DNA from: Lachnospiraceae bacterium
GTDB taxonomy: Bacteria > Bacillota > Clostridia > Lachnospirales > Lachnospiraceae
DNA: 64,000 nt
Direction of reading: 5' to 3'
Assembly: GCA_029008875.1 (NCBI GenBank)
Contig: JAQXJP010000012.1
Coordinates: 1 to 64,000, forward strand
In this document: positions 49,282 to 60,170 of the stretch, piece by piece
Layout of the letters: each line of letters opens with the position of its first letter
Numbering within the stretch: position 1 is the first letter of the stretch
Made by a program: the position numbers and the translations under genes
Notes under the pieces: model-generated
Databases searched by the model: none
Told to the model about the DNA's origin: nothing
What the model saw: the letters and a program-made list of their open reading frames with translations, nothing else

Positions 49282-51594
49282 CTATACGAGAGCCACCTCA
49301 AGCACCTGTTCCATCTTCTCCACGGGTATGATGGTGAGCCCTTCCAGAATCTCCTTCGATATATCTTCCAAATCCCGCTCGTTTTCCATGGGGACACATA
49401 CGGTGTGAATGTCGGAATTCTTTGCGGCCAGGAGCTTTTCCTTCAGGCCGCCGATGGGAAGAACTCGCCCGCGGAGGGTCACCTCTCCGGTCATAGCCAC
49501 ATCTGCGCGCACTTGCCGTCCGCATACCGCGGACAGAATTGCCGTTGCCATTGTTATTCCGGCGGAGGGTCCGTCCTTGGGCACGGCTCCCTCCGGAATA
49601 TGGATATGAATATCATGTTTCTGGAAATAATCCGGTTTGATTCCGTACTGTCCACTGACGGACCGCACATAACTGACAGCGGCCTGAGCGGATTCCTTCA
49701 TGACATCCCCCATCTTGCCGGTCAGCCGGAATTCACCCTTCCCCGGCATCACGGAGACTTCCACATCCAGGGTCACTCCCCCCACGCTGGTCCAGGCCAA
49801 CCCGCACACCAGACCGACCTGTGGTTCCTTCTCCCGAATATCTTTCCGATACTTCTCTCTCCCCAGGTATTTTTCCAAATTCTGAGCAGTCACACGGGCT
49901 GACTTCATCTTCCCCCGGTAAATATCTGCGGCAACCTTGCGACAAATCTCACCGATTTTGCGCTCCAGCCCTCGCACTCCGGCCTCCTTGGTGTAGGATG
50001 TGATGATGTTTCGCAACGCGCTGTCGCTGATTGCTATCTGCCCCTGCACCAACCCGTTTTTCTCCATCTGTTTTGCAATCAGATGTTCTCTGGCGATGTG
50101 AAACTTCTCGTTTTCCGTGTAACTGTTGATCTCGATGATTTCCATGCGATCCAGAAGGGGCTTAGGGATATCCTGCACCGAATTCGCCGTGGCCAGAAAC
50201 AGCACATCCGACAAATCCACGGGGAGTTCCACATAATGATCCCGGAACTTGCTGTTCTGCTCGGAATCCAGCACCTCCAGCAATGCTGCCGAAGTGTCCC
50301 CCTTATAATCGCTGCTGACTTTATCAATCTCATCCAGGAGCATCAGTGGGTTGCTTACCCCTGCGCTCCTAAGCCCGTTAATAATTCGACCCGGCATTGC
50401 GCCCACGTAGGTCTTGCGGTGTCCGCGTATCTCCGCTTCGTCCCGCACTCCTCCGAGGCAGATCCGAACATACTCTTTGTTCAGCGCTCTTGCCACGGAG
50501 CGGGCAATGCTTGTCTTCCCGGTCCCGGGAGGTCCCACAAGGCATACGATGGGGCTGTCCCCCTTGCCGGTCAGATTCCGCACCGCCAGGAATTCAATCA
50601 CCCGCTTCTTCACGTCGTTCAGTCCGTAATGCTCGTCATCCAGCACTCTCTGGGCGTGATCGATATCCCTGTTATCCTTGGACTTGCGATTCCAAGGCAA
50701 CTCCAACAGGGTCTCAATATATCCGCGGGTCACCGCACTCTCCGAGGAACTTCCGCTGACTTGGCGAAAATGGTCAATCTCCTTCCGGATGCGCTCCTTA
50801 ATCTCCTTGGGTGCCTTGAGTTTCTGCAGAGATTTCTCGTATTCGTCCGCCTCCGACTCTGAATTCTCGCCCAGTTCCTCACGGATCAATCCCATTTGCT
50901 CCCGCAGAATGTATTCCTTCTGATGCTTATCCACGCGCTCCCGCACTTTTTTCTGAAATTCCTGCTTAATCCCGTTTACCTCGATTTCCCGAAAGAGAAG
51001 AGTAAGCAGGGCCTCATAGCGCTCCGTCAGCGTTTCCGCCTCCAGAATCTTTTGTTTTTCCACATAATGTACCGGAAGATTGTTGGACACATAATCCATC
51101 AAACTCTCCAGGTCCGTCATGCTCTGTACCTGGCGCAGGACATCCTGCCCCAGCTTTCCGTTCACCTTGCCATAGCGCTCAAAATTCTCGCGAATGCTGA
51201 CGACCATCGCCTCTTTGGCCTCCGGGATCAGCCCTTCCTCCACATCCGCATCCAAAAAGGCAATCTCTGCCTCCAGGTACTCCTGTTCGTCGGTGAATGC
51301 CACAAGTTTGGCCCTTTTTTTGCCCTCCACCAAAACGCGGACGATATCCTTCTGCAGTTTAATGACTTGTCTGACCTCGGCGAAAATGCCGATTGCAAAC
51401 AAGTCATTCACAGTTGGAAGTTCCTGCTCCGTAACCTTTTGCGTAACCAGAAAAATCTCCTGATTCTCGCCCATCGCCCGCTCCACCGCCATGATGGATC
51501 TGGGGCGACTGATATCAAAATGAGCAATCATTCCCGGCAATATAGTCATCCCGCGAAGTGCAACCGCAGGTATTCTCATTGCTGTATTATCCAA
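49282..51594 (-). CDS. lon: ATP-dependent protease La (Lon)
   Basis: 770 residues: N-terminal substrate domain (about 5-195), coiled coil, AAA module with Walker A 'GPPGTGKTS' and 'LLDEIDKV', and C-terminal protease with the Ser in '[12 protein letters not shown]' and the Lys in '[13 protein letters not shown]'. It degrades misfolded and regulatory proteins in the cytosol. The start is probably TTG 51594, with GGGAGAGG upstream; ATG 51579 is in frame but lacks such a site. It follows clpX by 15 bases. Confidence 0.97.
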   Translation of the reverse strand: MDNTAMRIPAVALRGMTILPGMIAHFDISRPRSIMAVERAMGENQEIFLVTQKVTEQELPTVNDLFAIGIFAEVRQVIKLQKDIVRVLVEGKKRAKLVAFTDEQEYLEAEIAFLDADVEEGLIPEAKEAMVVSIRENFERYGKVNGKLGQDVLRQVQSMTDLESLMDYVSNNLPVHYVEKQKILEAETLTERYEALLTLLFREIEVNGIKQEFQKKVRERVDKHQKEYILREQMGLIREELGENSESEADEYEKSLQKLKAPKEIKERIRKEIDHFRQVSGSSSESAVTRGYIETLLELPWNRKSKDNRDIDHAQRVLDDEHYGLNDVKKRVIEFLAVRNLTGKGDSPIVCLVGPPGTGKTSIARSVARALNKEYVRICLGGVRDEAEIRGHRKTYVGAMPGRIINGLRSAGVSNPLMLLDEIDKVSSDYKGDTSAALLEVLDSEQNSKFRDHYVELPVDLSDVLFLATANSVQDIPKPLLDRMEIIEINSYTENEKFHIAREHLIAKQMEKNGLVQGQIAISDSALRNIITSYTKEAGVRGLERKIGEICRKVAADIYRGKMKSARVTAQNLEKYLGREKYRKDIREKEPQVGLVCGLAWTSVGGVTLDVEVSVMPGKGEFRLTGKMGDVMKESAQAAVSYVRSVSGQYGIKPDYFQKHDIHIHIPEGAVPKDGPSAGITMATAILSAVCGRQVRADVAMTGEVTLRGRVLPIGGLKEKLLAAKNSDIHTVCVPMENERDLEDISKEILEGLTIIPVEKMEQVLEVALV

Positions 51595-51609
51595 AATTCC
51601 TCTCCCACT

Positions 51610-52899
51610 TTAGGAGGCCATTTCCTCCTTGTTATCCGGCTTCATCTCAATCATAGCGGCAGTTTCCCCGTCAATGGCCAGGTTTTCATCCACCATGTTT
51701 TTCGTGATTACCAACTTGCTGATTGATTCGTCTGAAGGCACACGATACATGTAATCCAGCATTACGCTCTCCATAATCGCCCGAAGTCCTCGCGCTCCGG
51801 TATTGCGCTCCAACGCTTTGTCCGCGATGGCCTCAATCGCACTCTCCTCGAAGGACAATCCCACTCCGTCCAACTCGAACAACTTCTCATACTGCTTTAC
51901 CAGAGAATTTTTCGGCTCCCGCAAAATGCGAATCAGCGCCTCCCTGTCCAAAGAATCCAGAGAGACCGTAATCGGAACACGGCCGATGAACTCCGGAATC
52001 AACCCAAACTTGACAAAATCCTGGGGCAGAGCATGCTTAAATACCTCCCCCACATTCATCTCGTTTTTGGACTTTACCTCGGAATTGAATCCGATGGACT
52101 TGGTGTCCCTGCGGCTCTCGATGATCTTCTCCAGGCCATCGAAGGCACCGCCGCAGATAAACAGAATGTTGGTAGTATCGATGGGGATCAACTCCTGCTG
52201 TGGATGCTTTCTCCCTCCCTGAGGCGGCACGGATGCAACCGTACCCTCAAGAATCTTGAGGAGTGCCTGCTGAACCCCCTCACCGGATACATCACGGGTG
52301 ATGGACACGTTCTCCGACTTCTTGGAAATCTTGTCAATCTCATCGATATATACGATTCCGTGCTCCGCGCGATCGATATCATAATCAGCGGCCTGAATCA
52401 GTTTCAGCAGGATGTTTTCCACATCCTCGCCCACATATCCTGCCTCGGTTAATGTGGTGGCATCCGCAATGGCGAATGGCACATTGAGGATTCTGGCCAG
52501 AGTCTGGGCCAGGAGGGTCTTTCCGGAACCGGTGGGTCCCAACATCAACACGTTGCTCTTCTGGAGTTCCACTCCGCCCATGTCTCCACCTGCCAGGACT
52601 CTCTTGTAGTGGTTGTACACCGCAACGGACAGCACCTTTTTGGCCTGTTCCTGTCCGATGACATAATCATCCAAAAAGGCCTTTAATTCCTCAGGCTTCA
52701 AGAGGTTAATCTCCTCCTGCACCTCAGGTGCGCCACTCTCCAATTCCTCCTCGTCGATAATCTGCGCACAGATGTCCACGCAGCTATCGCAGATGTAGGC
52801 TCCGTTCGGTCCGGCGATCAGCCGACCTACCTGATTTTGCGTTTTACCGCAAAAAGAACATTTTACTTGATTGTCATTATTATTTGTTTTTCCTGCCAT
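51610..52899 (-). CDS. clpX: ClpXP protease ATP-binding subunit ClpX
   Basis: 429 residues. The N-terminal zinc finger '[18 protein letters not shown]' with 'YICDSC' binds adaptors; the AAA core has '[16 protein letters not shown]' and '[12 protein letters not shown]'. The pore loop 'GYVGEDVEN' and the ClpP-contacting 'IGF'-type region ('SIGFNSEV') are visible. It unfolds tagged proteins and feeds them to ClpP, encoded 69 bases upstream. RBS 'TTGGAGT'. Confidence 0.97.
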   Translation of the reverse strand: MAGKTNNNDNQVKCSFCGKTQNQVGRLIAGPNGAYICDSCVDICAQIIDEEELESGAPEVQEEINLLKPEELKAFLDDYVIGQEQAKKVLSVAVYNHYKRVLAGGDMGGVELQKSNVLMLGPTGSGKTLLAQTLARILNVPFAIADATTLTEAGYVGEDVENILLKLIQAADYDIDRAEHGIVYIDEIDKISKKSENVSITRDVSGEGVQQALLKILEGTVASVPPQGGRKHPQQELIPIDTTNILFICGGAFDGLEKIIESRRDTKSIGFNSEVKSKNEMNVGEVFKHALPQDFVKFGLIPEFIGRVPITVSLDSLDREALIRILREPKNSLVKQYEKLFELDGVGLSFEESAIEAIADKALERNTGARGLRAIMESVMLDYMYRVPSDESISKLVITKNMVDENLAIDGETAAMIEMKPDNKEEMAS

Positions 52900-52968
52900 T
52901 TTTTACTCCAAAACAATCTCTATTTATATGCGCTTTGAGGGTATCCCTCATTGGGGTACCCTCCACAA

Positions 52969-53550
52969 TTATCTGCTTGTAATCACACTATCAACCAGAC
53001 CGTATTCTTTTGCTTCCTCCGCGGACATATAGTAATCTCTCTCCGTATCTGCGGCAACCACCTCATAGGGTTTTCCTGTGTTTGCAGCCAGAATCTCGTT
53101 CAAACGCTTCTTGGTTTTCAGAATATTCTCCGCTGCAATCTGAATCTCAGTTGCCTGTCCCTTGGCTCCGCCGGATGGCTGATGAATCATAATCTCCGCG
53201 TTGGGAAGTGCATATCTCTTGCCCTTAGCTCCGCCTGCCAGAAGAAATGCTCCCATGCTGGCAGCAAGTCCGATACAGATGGTTGACACATCACACTTGA
53301 TATACTGCATGGTATCGTAGATTGCCATACCCGCGGTTACCATTCCTCCCGGGGAGTTAATATACAGATGAATGTCTTTGTTGGGGTCTTCTGATTCCAA
53401 AAACAAAAGCTGGGCCACCACAAGACTTGCGGTTGTCTCGTTCACTTCCTCGCCGAGGAAGATAATACGGTCCTTCAAAAGGCGGGAATAGATGTCGTAA
53501 TTGCGCTCCCCGCGACCGGTCTGTTCAATGACGTAAGGTACTAAACTCAT
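52969..53550 (-). CDS. clpP: ATP-dependent Clp protease proteolytic subunit
   Basis: 193 residues. Catalytic Ser in '[11 protein letters not shown]', His in 'MIHQPSGG' and the following Asp near '[10 protein letters not shown]'. N-terminal '[20 protein letters not shown]' is typical. It forms the 14-mer chamber with ClpX. GGAGGCG precedes the ATG. Second gene of the tig-clpP-clpX-lon block. Confidence 0.97.
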   Translation of the reverse strand: MSLVPYVIEQTGRGERNYDIYSRLLKDRIIFLGEEVNETTASLVVAQLLFLESEDPNKDIHLYINSPGGMVTAGMAIYDTMQYIKCDVSTICIGLAASMGAFLLAGGAKGKRYALPNAEIMIHQPSGGAKGQATEIQIAAENILKTKKRLNEILAANTGKPYEVVAADTERDYYMSAEEAKEYGLVDSVITSR

Positions 53551-53631
53551 GTGAAAACGCCTCCTATATAAAAGTTCAAAAGACCGGCTCAGATTATCTG
53601 AGCCAGTCTGTAAAATACACCTTACCAGGCT

Positions 53632-54960
53632 TTATTCTTCTGTTGCTTCAGCATCCTTCTTGGATTTTGCCTTTGCTCTCTCCTTGATATTTGCCATAAC
53701 AAGATCAACAGCCTTTGTGATTGCGAGCTCTCTCTTCATAGATTTCTTCTCGCCCTCACCCATGTATTCCTTCAACTTGTCAGCTTCCATTCCGTACATC
53801 TTTGCCATCTTCTCGATTTCTGCATCAATGTCCTCTTCGGTAACTTCAATATTCTCATCCTTTGCAATCTGCTCCAGAACAAGGCTTGACTGAATGCGGG
53901 ACAATGCTTCCGGACGAACCTGCTCCATGAGCTGATCTACGGTTGTTCCGGAGAACTGCATATACTGCTCCATGGAAAGACCGCTCTGGGCAAGTCTCTG
54001 TGCGAACTCCTCCACCATGGACTCGCACTGTGTTGTGATCATCGCTTCCGGAATATCCATCTCTGACTTGTCGATGATCTTCTGGATTGCCTCATCCTCT
54101 TTTGTCTTCTTGGCTTCCTCTTCCTTCTTCTCTGCAAGGCCCTTCTTAAGTTCATCCCTGTATGCTGCGAGGGTATCAACACCGCCAACTTCCTGTGCGA
54201 ACTCATCATCCAGTTCCGGAAGCTCGTTGCACTTAATCTCGTTCACTTTTACCTTGAACACTGCAGGCTTTCCTGCCAGTTCAGCAGCCTGATACTGCTC
54301 CGGGAAGGTTACGTTCACGTCGAACTCATCTCCAACGTTCTTGCCCACAATCTGATCCTCGAAGCCATCGATGAAGGAATGGGAGCCGATCTCAAGCGGA
54401 TGGTTCTCGCCCTTTCCGCCTTCAAATGCAACGCCGTCCATGAATCCTTCGAAGTCGATCACTGCGGTATCTCCGGTCTGAACGGCTCTGTCTGTCACGG
54501 TAACCATTCTTCCGTTCTTCTGGCGCTCCTGCTCCAATGCAGCATCCACTTCCTCATCGGAAACGGAGGTATCGATCTTGGTAACGGTCACACCCATGTA
54601 TTTTCCAAGCTTAACTTCCGGCTTCACAGCAACCTCCGCTGTGAAAATAAAAGCCTTGCCCTTCTCAATCTGCACAACGTCCACGGTAGGGCGGGAAACC
54701 ACGTCAACACCGCTCTCGTCCACTGCTGCACCGTAGTTCTGCTGCATCAATGTATTGGCTGCGTCCTCATAGAACATCTCAACACCGTACATCTTCTCGA
54801 TCATCGCTCTCGGAACCTTGCCCTTGCGGAATCCCGGAACACTGATTTTATTCTTCTGCTTCTGGTAAGCTGCCTCGATTGCTTTCTCCAACTCCTCCGC
54901 AGCAACCTCGATGGTCAGCTTCGCCATATTGTTTTCTAACTTCTCAACCTGTACGCTCAT
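53632..54960 (-). CDS. tig: Trigger factor
   Basis: 442 residues. N-terminal ribosome-binding domain with the signature near 'FRKGKVPRAMIEK', a central FKBP isomerase domain of about 150-245 ('GDTAVIDFEGFMDGVAFEGG'), and a long helical C-terminal chaperone domain. The acidic/basic Lys-Glu-rich tail is usual. It binds nascent chains at the ribosome exit. MSVQVEKLEN at 54960 with AAGGAGG upstream is chosen over ATG 55002. First gene of the quality-control block, preceded by an extended -10 promoter. Confidence 0.96.
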   Translation of the reverse strand: MSVQVEKLENNMAKLTIEVAAEELEKAIEAAYQKQKNKISVPGFRKGKVPRAMIEKMYGVEMFYEDAANTLMQQNYGAAVDESGVDVVSRPTVDVVQIEKGKAFIFTAEVAVKPEVKLGKYMGVTVTKIDTSVSDEEVDAALEQERQKNGRMVTVTDRAVQTGDTAVIDFEGFMDGVAFEGGKGENHPLEIGSHSFIDGFEDQIVGKNVGDEFDVNVTFPEQYQAAELAGKPAVFKVKVNEIKCNELPELDDEFAQEVGGVDTLAAYRDELKKGLAEKKEEEAKKTKEDEAIQKIIDKSEMDIPEAMITTQCESMVEEFAQRLAQSGLSMEQYMQFSGTTVDQLMEQVRPEALSRIQSSLVLEQIAKDENIEVTEEDIDAEIEKMAKMYGMEADKLKEYMGEGEKKSMKRELAITKAVDLVMANIKERAKAKSKKDAEATEE

Positions 54961-55056
54961 TCTGAATGAATCCTCCTTATTGTATATAAATGATAGGTAC
55001 ATCTAATCGGAAATGCCCGTAAATAGGCACACTTCGACCGTCACAGTCGCTATAGC

Positions 55057-55062
55057 ATTATA
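55057..55062 (-). promoter_or_regulatory. Extended -10 of the tig-clpP-clpX-lon operon
   Basis: On the minus strand TGC-TATAAT gives an extended -10. The -35 position holds only TAGCCA, a weak match. No CIRCE or CtsR heat-shock site is recognisable. Confidence 0.5.
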
Positions 55063-55123
55063 GCACAGGAAACACCCCTTGGCTAGTATTTTTTGCCCTG
55101 TTTTCAAGGATTTTCCTGAAAAA

Positions 55124-56410
55124 TTAGTGAATGGCCTTCAATGCCTGTGCCAAATCTGCAATCAGGTCTTCTTTGTCTTCCAATCCGCAGGAGATTCGAA
55201 TCAGTCCCGCCGGTACTCCGGCTTCCTTGAGCTGCTCGTCGGTCATCTGGCGATGTGTGGAGGTGGCCGGATTCAGACAACAGGTTCTGGCATCCGCAAC
55301 GTGAGTCTCAATGGCAGCCAATTTCAGGTTCTTCATAAACAGCTCCGCCGCGCTGCGGCCACCCTTCAGTTCAAAGGACACCACTCCGCAGCCTCCCTTT
55401 GGCAGATACTTCTGAGCAATCTCGTAATATTTGTTGGAGGGAAGCCCGGAATAATTGACGTAGGCAACCTCCGGCTGCTTCTCCAAAAATTCCGCAACTG
55501 CCTGTCCGTTTTCCACATGCTTCGGCATGCGAACATGCAGGGACTCCAGGCCCAGATTCAGGATGAATGCATGTTGGGGGGACTGAATACATCCAAAGTC
55601 CCTCATAAGCTGGGAAGTACACTTGGTGATAAAGGCTCCCTCTTTTCCAAACTTCTTTGCGTATGTCACCCCATGATAGGAATCATCCGGTGTGCAGAGC
55701 CCCGGGAACTTGTCTGCGTGGGCCATCCAGTCAAACTTGCCGGAATCCACGATGGCACCGCCCACTGCCGCTCCATGTCCATCCATGTACTTGGTGGTGG
55801 AATGGGTGACAATATCCGCGCCCCACTCGATGGGCCGACAGTTGACCGGAGTCGGGAAGGTGTTGTCCACAATGAGAGGCACTCCGTGGGCATGTGCTAC
55901 CTTCGCGAATTTTTCGATATCTAATACGGTGAGAGCCGGATTGGCGATGGTCTCGCCGAACATTGCTCTGGTATTCTCCCTGAAGGCGGCATTCAATTCT
56001 TCCTCGGTGGCATCCGGGGATACGAAGGTCGCCTCGATTCCCATCTTGGCCATGGTGACGGAAATCAAATTGAAAGTTCCGCCGTAAATGGAGGAGGAAG
56101 CGACGATGTGGCTTCCGCACTCGCAGATATTAAACAGGGCAAAGAAGTTTGCCGCCTGCCCGGAGGAGGTGAGCATCGCTGCCGTTCCTCCCTCAAGCTC
56201 CGCAATCTTTGCCGCCACATAATCGTTGGTAGGGTTCTGAAGTCTGGTGTAGAAATACCCGGAAGCCTCCAGATCAAACAGTTTTCCCATATCCTCACTG
56301 GTATCATATTTGAACGTGGTTGATTGAACAATGGGAATCTGTCTCGGCTCCCCGTTTCCCGGAGTATATCCTGCCTGTACACACTTTGTATCCAAAGAAT
56401 ACTCACTCAT
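55124..56410 (-). CDS. metY: O-acetylhomoserine sulfhydrylase (Cys/Met metabolism PLP enzyme)
   Basis: 428 residues. The PLP lysine is in 'THSTTKYMDGHGAAVGG'. N-terminal 'TKCVQAGYTPGNGEPRQIPI' and 'YFYTRLQNPTNDYVAAKIAE', plus late 'VADARTCCLNPATSTHRQM', are typical of MetY. It makes homocysteine from O-acetylhomoserine and sulfide, or methionine with methanethiol. RBS 'GAGGAAGAG'. The 84 bases to the ABC exporter gene upstream hold no SAM riboswitch or T-box that I can see. Confidence 0.94.
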   Translation of the reverse strand: MSEYSLDTKCVQAGYTPGNGEPRQIPIVQSTTFKYDTSEDMGKLFDLEASGYFYTRLQNPTNDYVAAKIAELEGGTAAMLTSSGQAANFFALFNICECGSHIVASSSIYGGTFNLISVTMAKMGIEATFVSPDATEEELNAAFRENTRAMFGETIANPALTVLDIEKFAKVAHAHGVPLIVDNTFPTPVNCRPIEWGADIVTHSTTKYMDGHGAAVGGAIVDSGKFDWMAHADKFPGLCTPDDSYHGVTYAKKFGKEGAFITKCTSQLMRDFGCIQSPQHAFILNLGLESLHVRMPKHVENGQAVAEFLEKQPEVAYVNYSGLPSNKYYEIAQKYLPKGGCGVVSFELKGGRSAAELFMKNLKLAAIETHVADARTCCLNPATSTHRQMTDEQLKEAGVPAGLIRISCGLEDKEDLIADLAQALKAIH

Positions 56411-56494
56411 TTTCTCTTCCTCCTCAAGGTTTTTTTCATCATTGGTTTTATTCTACAATAACAGGAGGAAAAAGAACACGAAAAATTTTATAAA

Positions 56495-58285
56495 TTATGC
56501 AATTTCCGCAAACTGCGCCATGTAGAGATTGTAGTACGCACCCTTTTTCTCCATCAATTCCGCCGGTGTCCCCTGCTCCATAATGCCTCCATCGCCGATC
56601 ACAAAGATGCGGTCCGCGTTCTGGATCGTGGAGAGGCGATGGGCGATTACGAAGCTGGTTCTCCCCTTGAGCAATGCCTCGATTCCCCTCTGCACCAAAA
56701 CCTCCGTGTGGGTGTCGATGCTGGAGGTAGCCTCGTCCAGGATCAGAATCTTGGGCATGGAAATCATGGTTCTGGCAAAAGCGATGAGCTGACGCTGCCC
56801 GATGGACAGGCCCCCTCCCCGCTCCTGCAGCTTGGTATCATACCCTTTCTCCATTTTCATGATGAAGTCATGGGCGTTCACAGCCTTGGCAGCGGTGATC
56901 ATCTCCTCCTCCGTGGCATCCGGCTTCCCGTACAGGATATTTTCCCGGATGGTTCCGCTGAAGATAAAGTTGTCCTGGGTCATAACCCCCATCTGCCGGC
57001 GCAGGCTCTCGATGGAGACCGCCTTCAAATCATAACCATCCACCAGAATCTTCCCTTTTTGTATGTCATAGAATCGACTGATCAGATTGACGATGGTTGT
57101 CTTGCCTGCCCCTGTTGGACCTACCAGCGCGATGGTCTCCCCCGGCTCTATCTCGAAGTTCACGTCCCGAAGCACCTGCTTTTCATTTTCCGTTCCCTCG
57201 TCGTAGGTGAAAGACACATGAGAAAAGGTAACCCTTCCTTCCACCTCCGGAAGTTCTCTCACATTCTCCGCGTCCCTGATATCCGGCTCCGTGTCCATGA
57301 TATCAAAAATCCGCTCTGCTGCAGACAGATTGGTAATCACCTGATTATAGAAATTGCTGAGGTTCATAATCGGATTCCAGAACATGTTTATGTATGTTCC
57401 GAACGCAACCAGAAGCCCCACAGACACCCTTGGTGCCCCGATGTATTTGACCCCCACCAGATAGAGCATCATGGCTCCGAAGCCCCAGCAGAAATCTACG
57501 GCGGGGCCAAACATATCGCTCCGAGCACAGGCGTGAATAAAACTCTTGCCGTGCTCGTCCGCCAGTTTCTCGAATACCTCCCTGGTCTCATCCTCCGCAG
57601 AAAAACTCTGCACCACATTCATTCCGGCAATATCCTCATGCACATACGCATTCAGATTCGAGGATTTTTTCCGGAACACCTGCCATCTCTTGTGGCCTGT
57701 GGACTGGATGAAAAAAATGGCAAGCACCATGAGAGGCAGGGTGCACAGAGCCGCCAGGGTCAACCTCCAATCCTTGCAAAACATGATAATCACAACACCC
57801 ACAACCGTGACAAAATCCGGAATCAGGGTGGTGACAGTATTGGTCAGCACCTCCTTCAGAGAATTCACATCCCCGATGATGCGGGCCAGGATTTTTCCGG
57901 TAGGTCTGCTGTCAAAAAAGGAAAAGGACAGTTTTTGAATGTGCTCGTAAAGCTCCTGCCGGATTTTTAACAAAATCTTGTTAGAAATCACACTCATGGC
58001 ATACATGCGCAACTTTACCAAAATAATGTAGAGGATGTTGATTCCGAGGGCGATAAGGCCCAGAATCAGCAGTCCACGCAAATCCTTGTTTGCAATATAT
58101 ACGTCGATGGCATCCTCGATCAGAAGCGGATTCACAAGCTTGATTGCCACAGCGATTCCCATGCACGCCAAAACCCCAATCACCGGTCCCAGGTATCGGA
58201 ACAGATATCCCATCAGGCGCACAATGATTCTGCCTTTCCCGACATTGTTCATCTGCTCGTCCTCTTTATATGAATTTACTGCCAT
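56495..58285 (-). CDS. ABC exporter half-transporter, second subunit
   Basis: 596 residues: six-helix exporter domain of about 20-315 followed by an ATPase with Walker A 'GPTGAGKTT', signature 'LSIGQRQL' (variant of LSGGQ), Walker B 'ILILDEATS' and His in 'VIAHRLST'. It pairs with the gene 14 bases upstream as a heterodimeric multidrug-type exporter. AGGAGGTGAGCAG precedes ATG 58285; a second ATG at 58252 is weaker. The variant signature is common in one half of such heterodimers. The substrate is unknown. Confidence 0.93.
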   Translation of the reverse strand: MAVNSYKEDEQMNNVGKGRIIVRLMGYLFRYLGPVIGVLACMGIAVAIKLVNPLLIEDAIDVYIANKDLRGLLILGLIALGINILYIILVKLRMYAMSVISNKILLKIRQELYEHIQKLSFSFFDSRPTGKILARIIGDVNSLKEVLTNTVTTLIPDFVTVVGVVIIMFCKDWRLTLAALCTLPLMVLAIFFIQSTGHKRWQVFRKKSSNLNAYVHEDIAGMNVVQSFSAEDETREVFEKLADEHGKSFIHACARSDMFGPAVDFCWGFGAMMLYLVGVKYIGAPRVSVGLLVAFGTYINMFWNPIMNLSNFYNQVITNLSAAERIFDIMDTEPDIRDAENVRELPEVEGRVTFSHVSFTYDEGTENEKQVLRDVNFEIEPGETIALVGPTGAGKTTIVNLISRFYDIQKGKILVDGYDLKAVSIESLRRQMGVMTQDNFIFSGTIRENILYGKPDATEEEMITAAKAVNAHDFIMKMEKGYDTKLQERGGGLSIGQRQLIAFARTMISMPKILILDEATSSIDTHTEVLVQRGIEALLKGRTSFVIAHRLSTIQNADRIFVIGDGGIMEQGTPAELMEKKGAYYNLYMAQFAEIA

Positions 58286-58299
58286 CTGCTCACCTCCTA

Positions 58300-60027
58300 T
58301 TATTCTGCCATAGCAAAGCTTGCCCCGTACTGTGCCATGTAAGTGTCATAGTACAGACCCCGCTTTGCAAGCAGTTCCTCATGGGTTCCACGTTCCGCCA
58401 CCCGCCCGTTTTCCAGATAGATAATCTCATCTGCGTGGCGCACCGCAGAGATGCGGTGGGCGATAATAATTTTTGTGGTTCCCTCCAGATCATACAATGT
58501 TTTTTGAATCTTTTTCTCCGTCTCCATATCCAGCGCCGATGTGGAATCGTCCAACACCAAAATCGGTGCATCCTTGGACAGGGCTCTCGCTATGCTGATG
58601 CGCTGCTTCTGTCCGCCGGACAGCCCGACCCCGCGCTCACCGATCACGGTCTCGTATTTGTCGTCCAGCCCCTCGATAAAGTCGCTGGCCTGGGCACGGC
58701 TCGCCGCACACTTTACCCTGCTCTCCGACAGGGTGTCCCGCATGCCCATCTTGATATTCTCCCCGATGGTATCCGAGAACAGGAACACGTCCTGCATCAC
58801 CACGGAGATATTCTCCCGAATTTGGCGAAGGGTCATATCCCTCACATCCGTGCCGTCAATCAGGACCTCCCCTTCACCGGCGTCGTAGAATCGCTGCAAC
58901 AGGTTGGTGATGGTGGTTTTTCCGGATCCGGTTGCCCCCATGATTCCCAGGGTTCCTCCCGCCTCCAGCACAAAGGAGACATCCCTCAATATCTCGGTAT
59001 CCTCAATGCCGAAGGAGACGTGAGAAAACTCCACCTTCCCGGAAATCTCCGGCAGCACAACCGGATCCTCCTTCACCTTCACCGAGGAAGTGGCCTCAAA
59101 AATTCTGCGAACCTTCTTCCTGGAAGCCATCGCGCTGGAGATGGAATTCGTAATCCACCCCAGAATCTCCATGGGCCAGGTACAGTTTCTGCTGTACTCC
59201 ACGAAGGCCACCAGGGAGCCGATGTCCATCTCCCCCTTCATCACCAAGACTCCTCCCAATACGGTGGTTGTAATCGGAAGCGCCACCGCCACGAAGGAGA
59301 AGATTGGATTGTACTTCACCATAATCTTTGCCTCCCTCATGTTGAGGTCATAATATTTTTTGTTGTGGGACAAGAACTTGGAGATCTCGAACTTCTCTCG
59401 GGCAAAAGCCTTTACGGTCCGGACTCCGGCCAGGTTCTCCTCCGCAATGGTGGTGAGCTGCGCATTTTCCTCGCTGATGTCCTCATATACCCGGTCCAGT
59501 TTCTTTTCCAAAACAATTGCATAAACCCCGCATATAACCATGAACACAACGGGCACCAGAGTAAGCTTCCAACTCAAATGGAACATGCAATACAAAATGC
59601 TGATCACGTGAACCACTACCTCCACGGACAGTGTCCCGATAAATCCAACCACCTGCCAGATATGGTCGATGTCATCCTTGACCCTGGCCATCAATTCCCC
59701 GGTATTGGTCCTGCCGAAAAAATCCAACGACAGGCTCTGAATGTGGGCAAACAATTCCTTGCGCATACCAACCCCGATATAAGCGCCGGTTTTATCCGCC
59801 GTAAATTCCTTGTAATATCCGAACACACTTCTTCCCACGCCAATCAACACAATTCCAACCAGCAGCCCGGGAAGTAACTCCATGCGGCCTCCCACAAAGA
59901 CCTGATTCACGATAATTTTTGTAATCTGCGGGTACAGCATGTCCAGGCCGATTGCCATGAGCATGCAAAACAATATCCACAGATATCGATACCAATTTTC
60001 CAAAATATATGTACTGACTTTTTTCAC
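58300..60027 (-). CDS. ABC exporter half-transporter, first subunit
   Basis: 575 residues. Six-helix exporter domain, then an ATPase with Walker A 'GATGSGKTT', signature 'LSGGQKQR', Walker B 'ILVLDDSTSA' (Asp in place of the catalytic Glu) and 'IIAHRIS'. The missing Glu means this half carries the degenerate catalytic site, as in known heterodimeric exporters such as BmrCD/TM287-288. GTG 60027 has AAGAAGGG five bases upstream; a TTG at 60057 has no site. Expression is probably controlled by the hairpin leader at 60055-60134. Confidence 0.92.
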   Translation of the reverse strand: MKKVSTYILENWYRYLWILFCMLMAIGLDMLYPQITKIIVNQVFVGGRMELLPGLLVGIVLIGVGRSVFGYYKEFTADKTGAYIGVGMRKELFAHIQSLSLDFFGRTNTGELMARVKDDIDHIWQVVGFIGTLSVEVVVHVISILYCMFHLSWKLTLVPVVFMVICGVYAIVLEKKLDRVYEDISEENAQLTTIAEENLAGVRTVKAFAREKFEISKFLSHNKKYYDLNMREAKIMVKYNPIFSFVAVALPITTTVLGGVLVMKGEMDIGSLVAFVEYSRNCTWPMEILGWITNSISSAMASRKKVRRIFEATSSVKVKEDPVVLPEISGKVEFSHVSFGIEDTEILRDVSFVLEAGGTLGIMGATGSGKTTITNLLQRFYDAGEGEVLIDGTDVRDMTLRQIRENISVVMQDVFLFSDTIGENIKMGMRDTLSESRVKCAASRAQASDFIEGLDDKYETVIGERGVGLSGGQKQRISIARALSKDAPILVLDDSTSALDMETEKKIQKTLYDLEGTTKIIIAHRISAVRHADEIIYLENGRVAERGTHEELLAKRGLYYDTYMAQYGASFAMAE

Positions 60028-60054
60028 AATTTCCCTTCTTTCTTCTCCCAAACG

Positions 60055-60134
60055 CAAAAAAAGCCCCGGCGTTTGCAGACTTCTCTCCCGCCGAAAAAGG
60101 CAAAAAAAGAAGCCACGGCAAAATCGCCAAGGCT
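60055..60134 (-). promoter_or_regulatory. Leader with two tandem terminator-like hairpins (attenuator candidate)
   Basis: Read on the minus strand just after the promoter: hairpin 1 (60134-60111, AGCCTTGGC...GCCGTGGCT) is followed by a T-rich run (60110-60102). Hairpin 2 (CGGCG 60093-60089 with CGCCG 60071-60067) is followed by GGGC and seven T residues. GCCTTGGCG (60133-60125), the 5' arm of hairpin 1, can instead pair over nine bases (two G-U) with CGCCGGGGC (60071-60063), the 3' arm of hairpin 2. That would open both terminators. The exporter start codon follows at 60027. Confidence 0.55.
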
Positions 60135-60141
60135 CACCAAA

Positions 60142-60170
60142 ATAACAGACACTTATCGAATATATGTCAA
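60142..60170 (-). promoter_or_regulatory. ABC exporter operon promoter
   Basis: -35 TTGACA (60170-60165) and -10 TGTTAT (60147-60142), 17 bases apart on the minus strand. Transcription would start near 60135, immediately before the first leader hairpin. The remaining 60171-60379 must hold the SASP promoter, but I see no clear sigma-G match. Confidence 0.6.

Noticed and set aside
56411-56494. SAM riboswitch or T-box before metY
   Set aside because: Only 84 bases separate the genes, and no conserved core or terminator pair is visible.
58270-59877. Plus-strand 535-codon ORF opposite the ABC exporter
   Set aside because: Shadow of a well-supported ABC transporter gene on the other strand.
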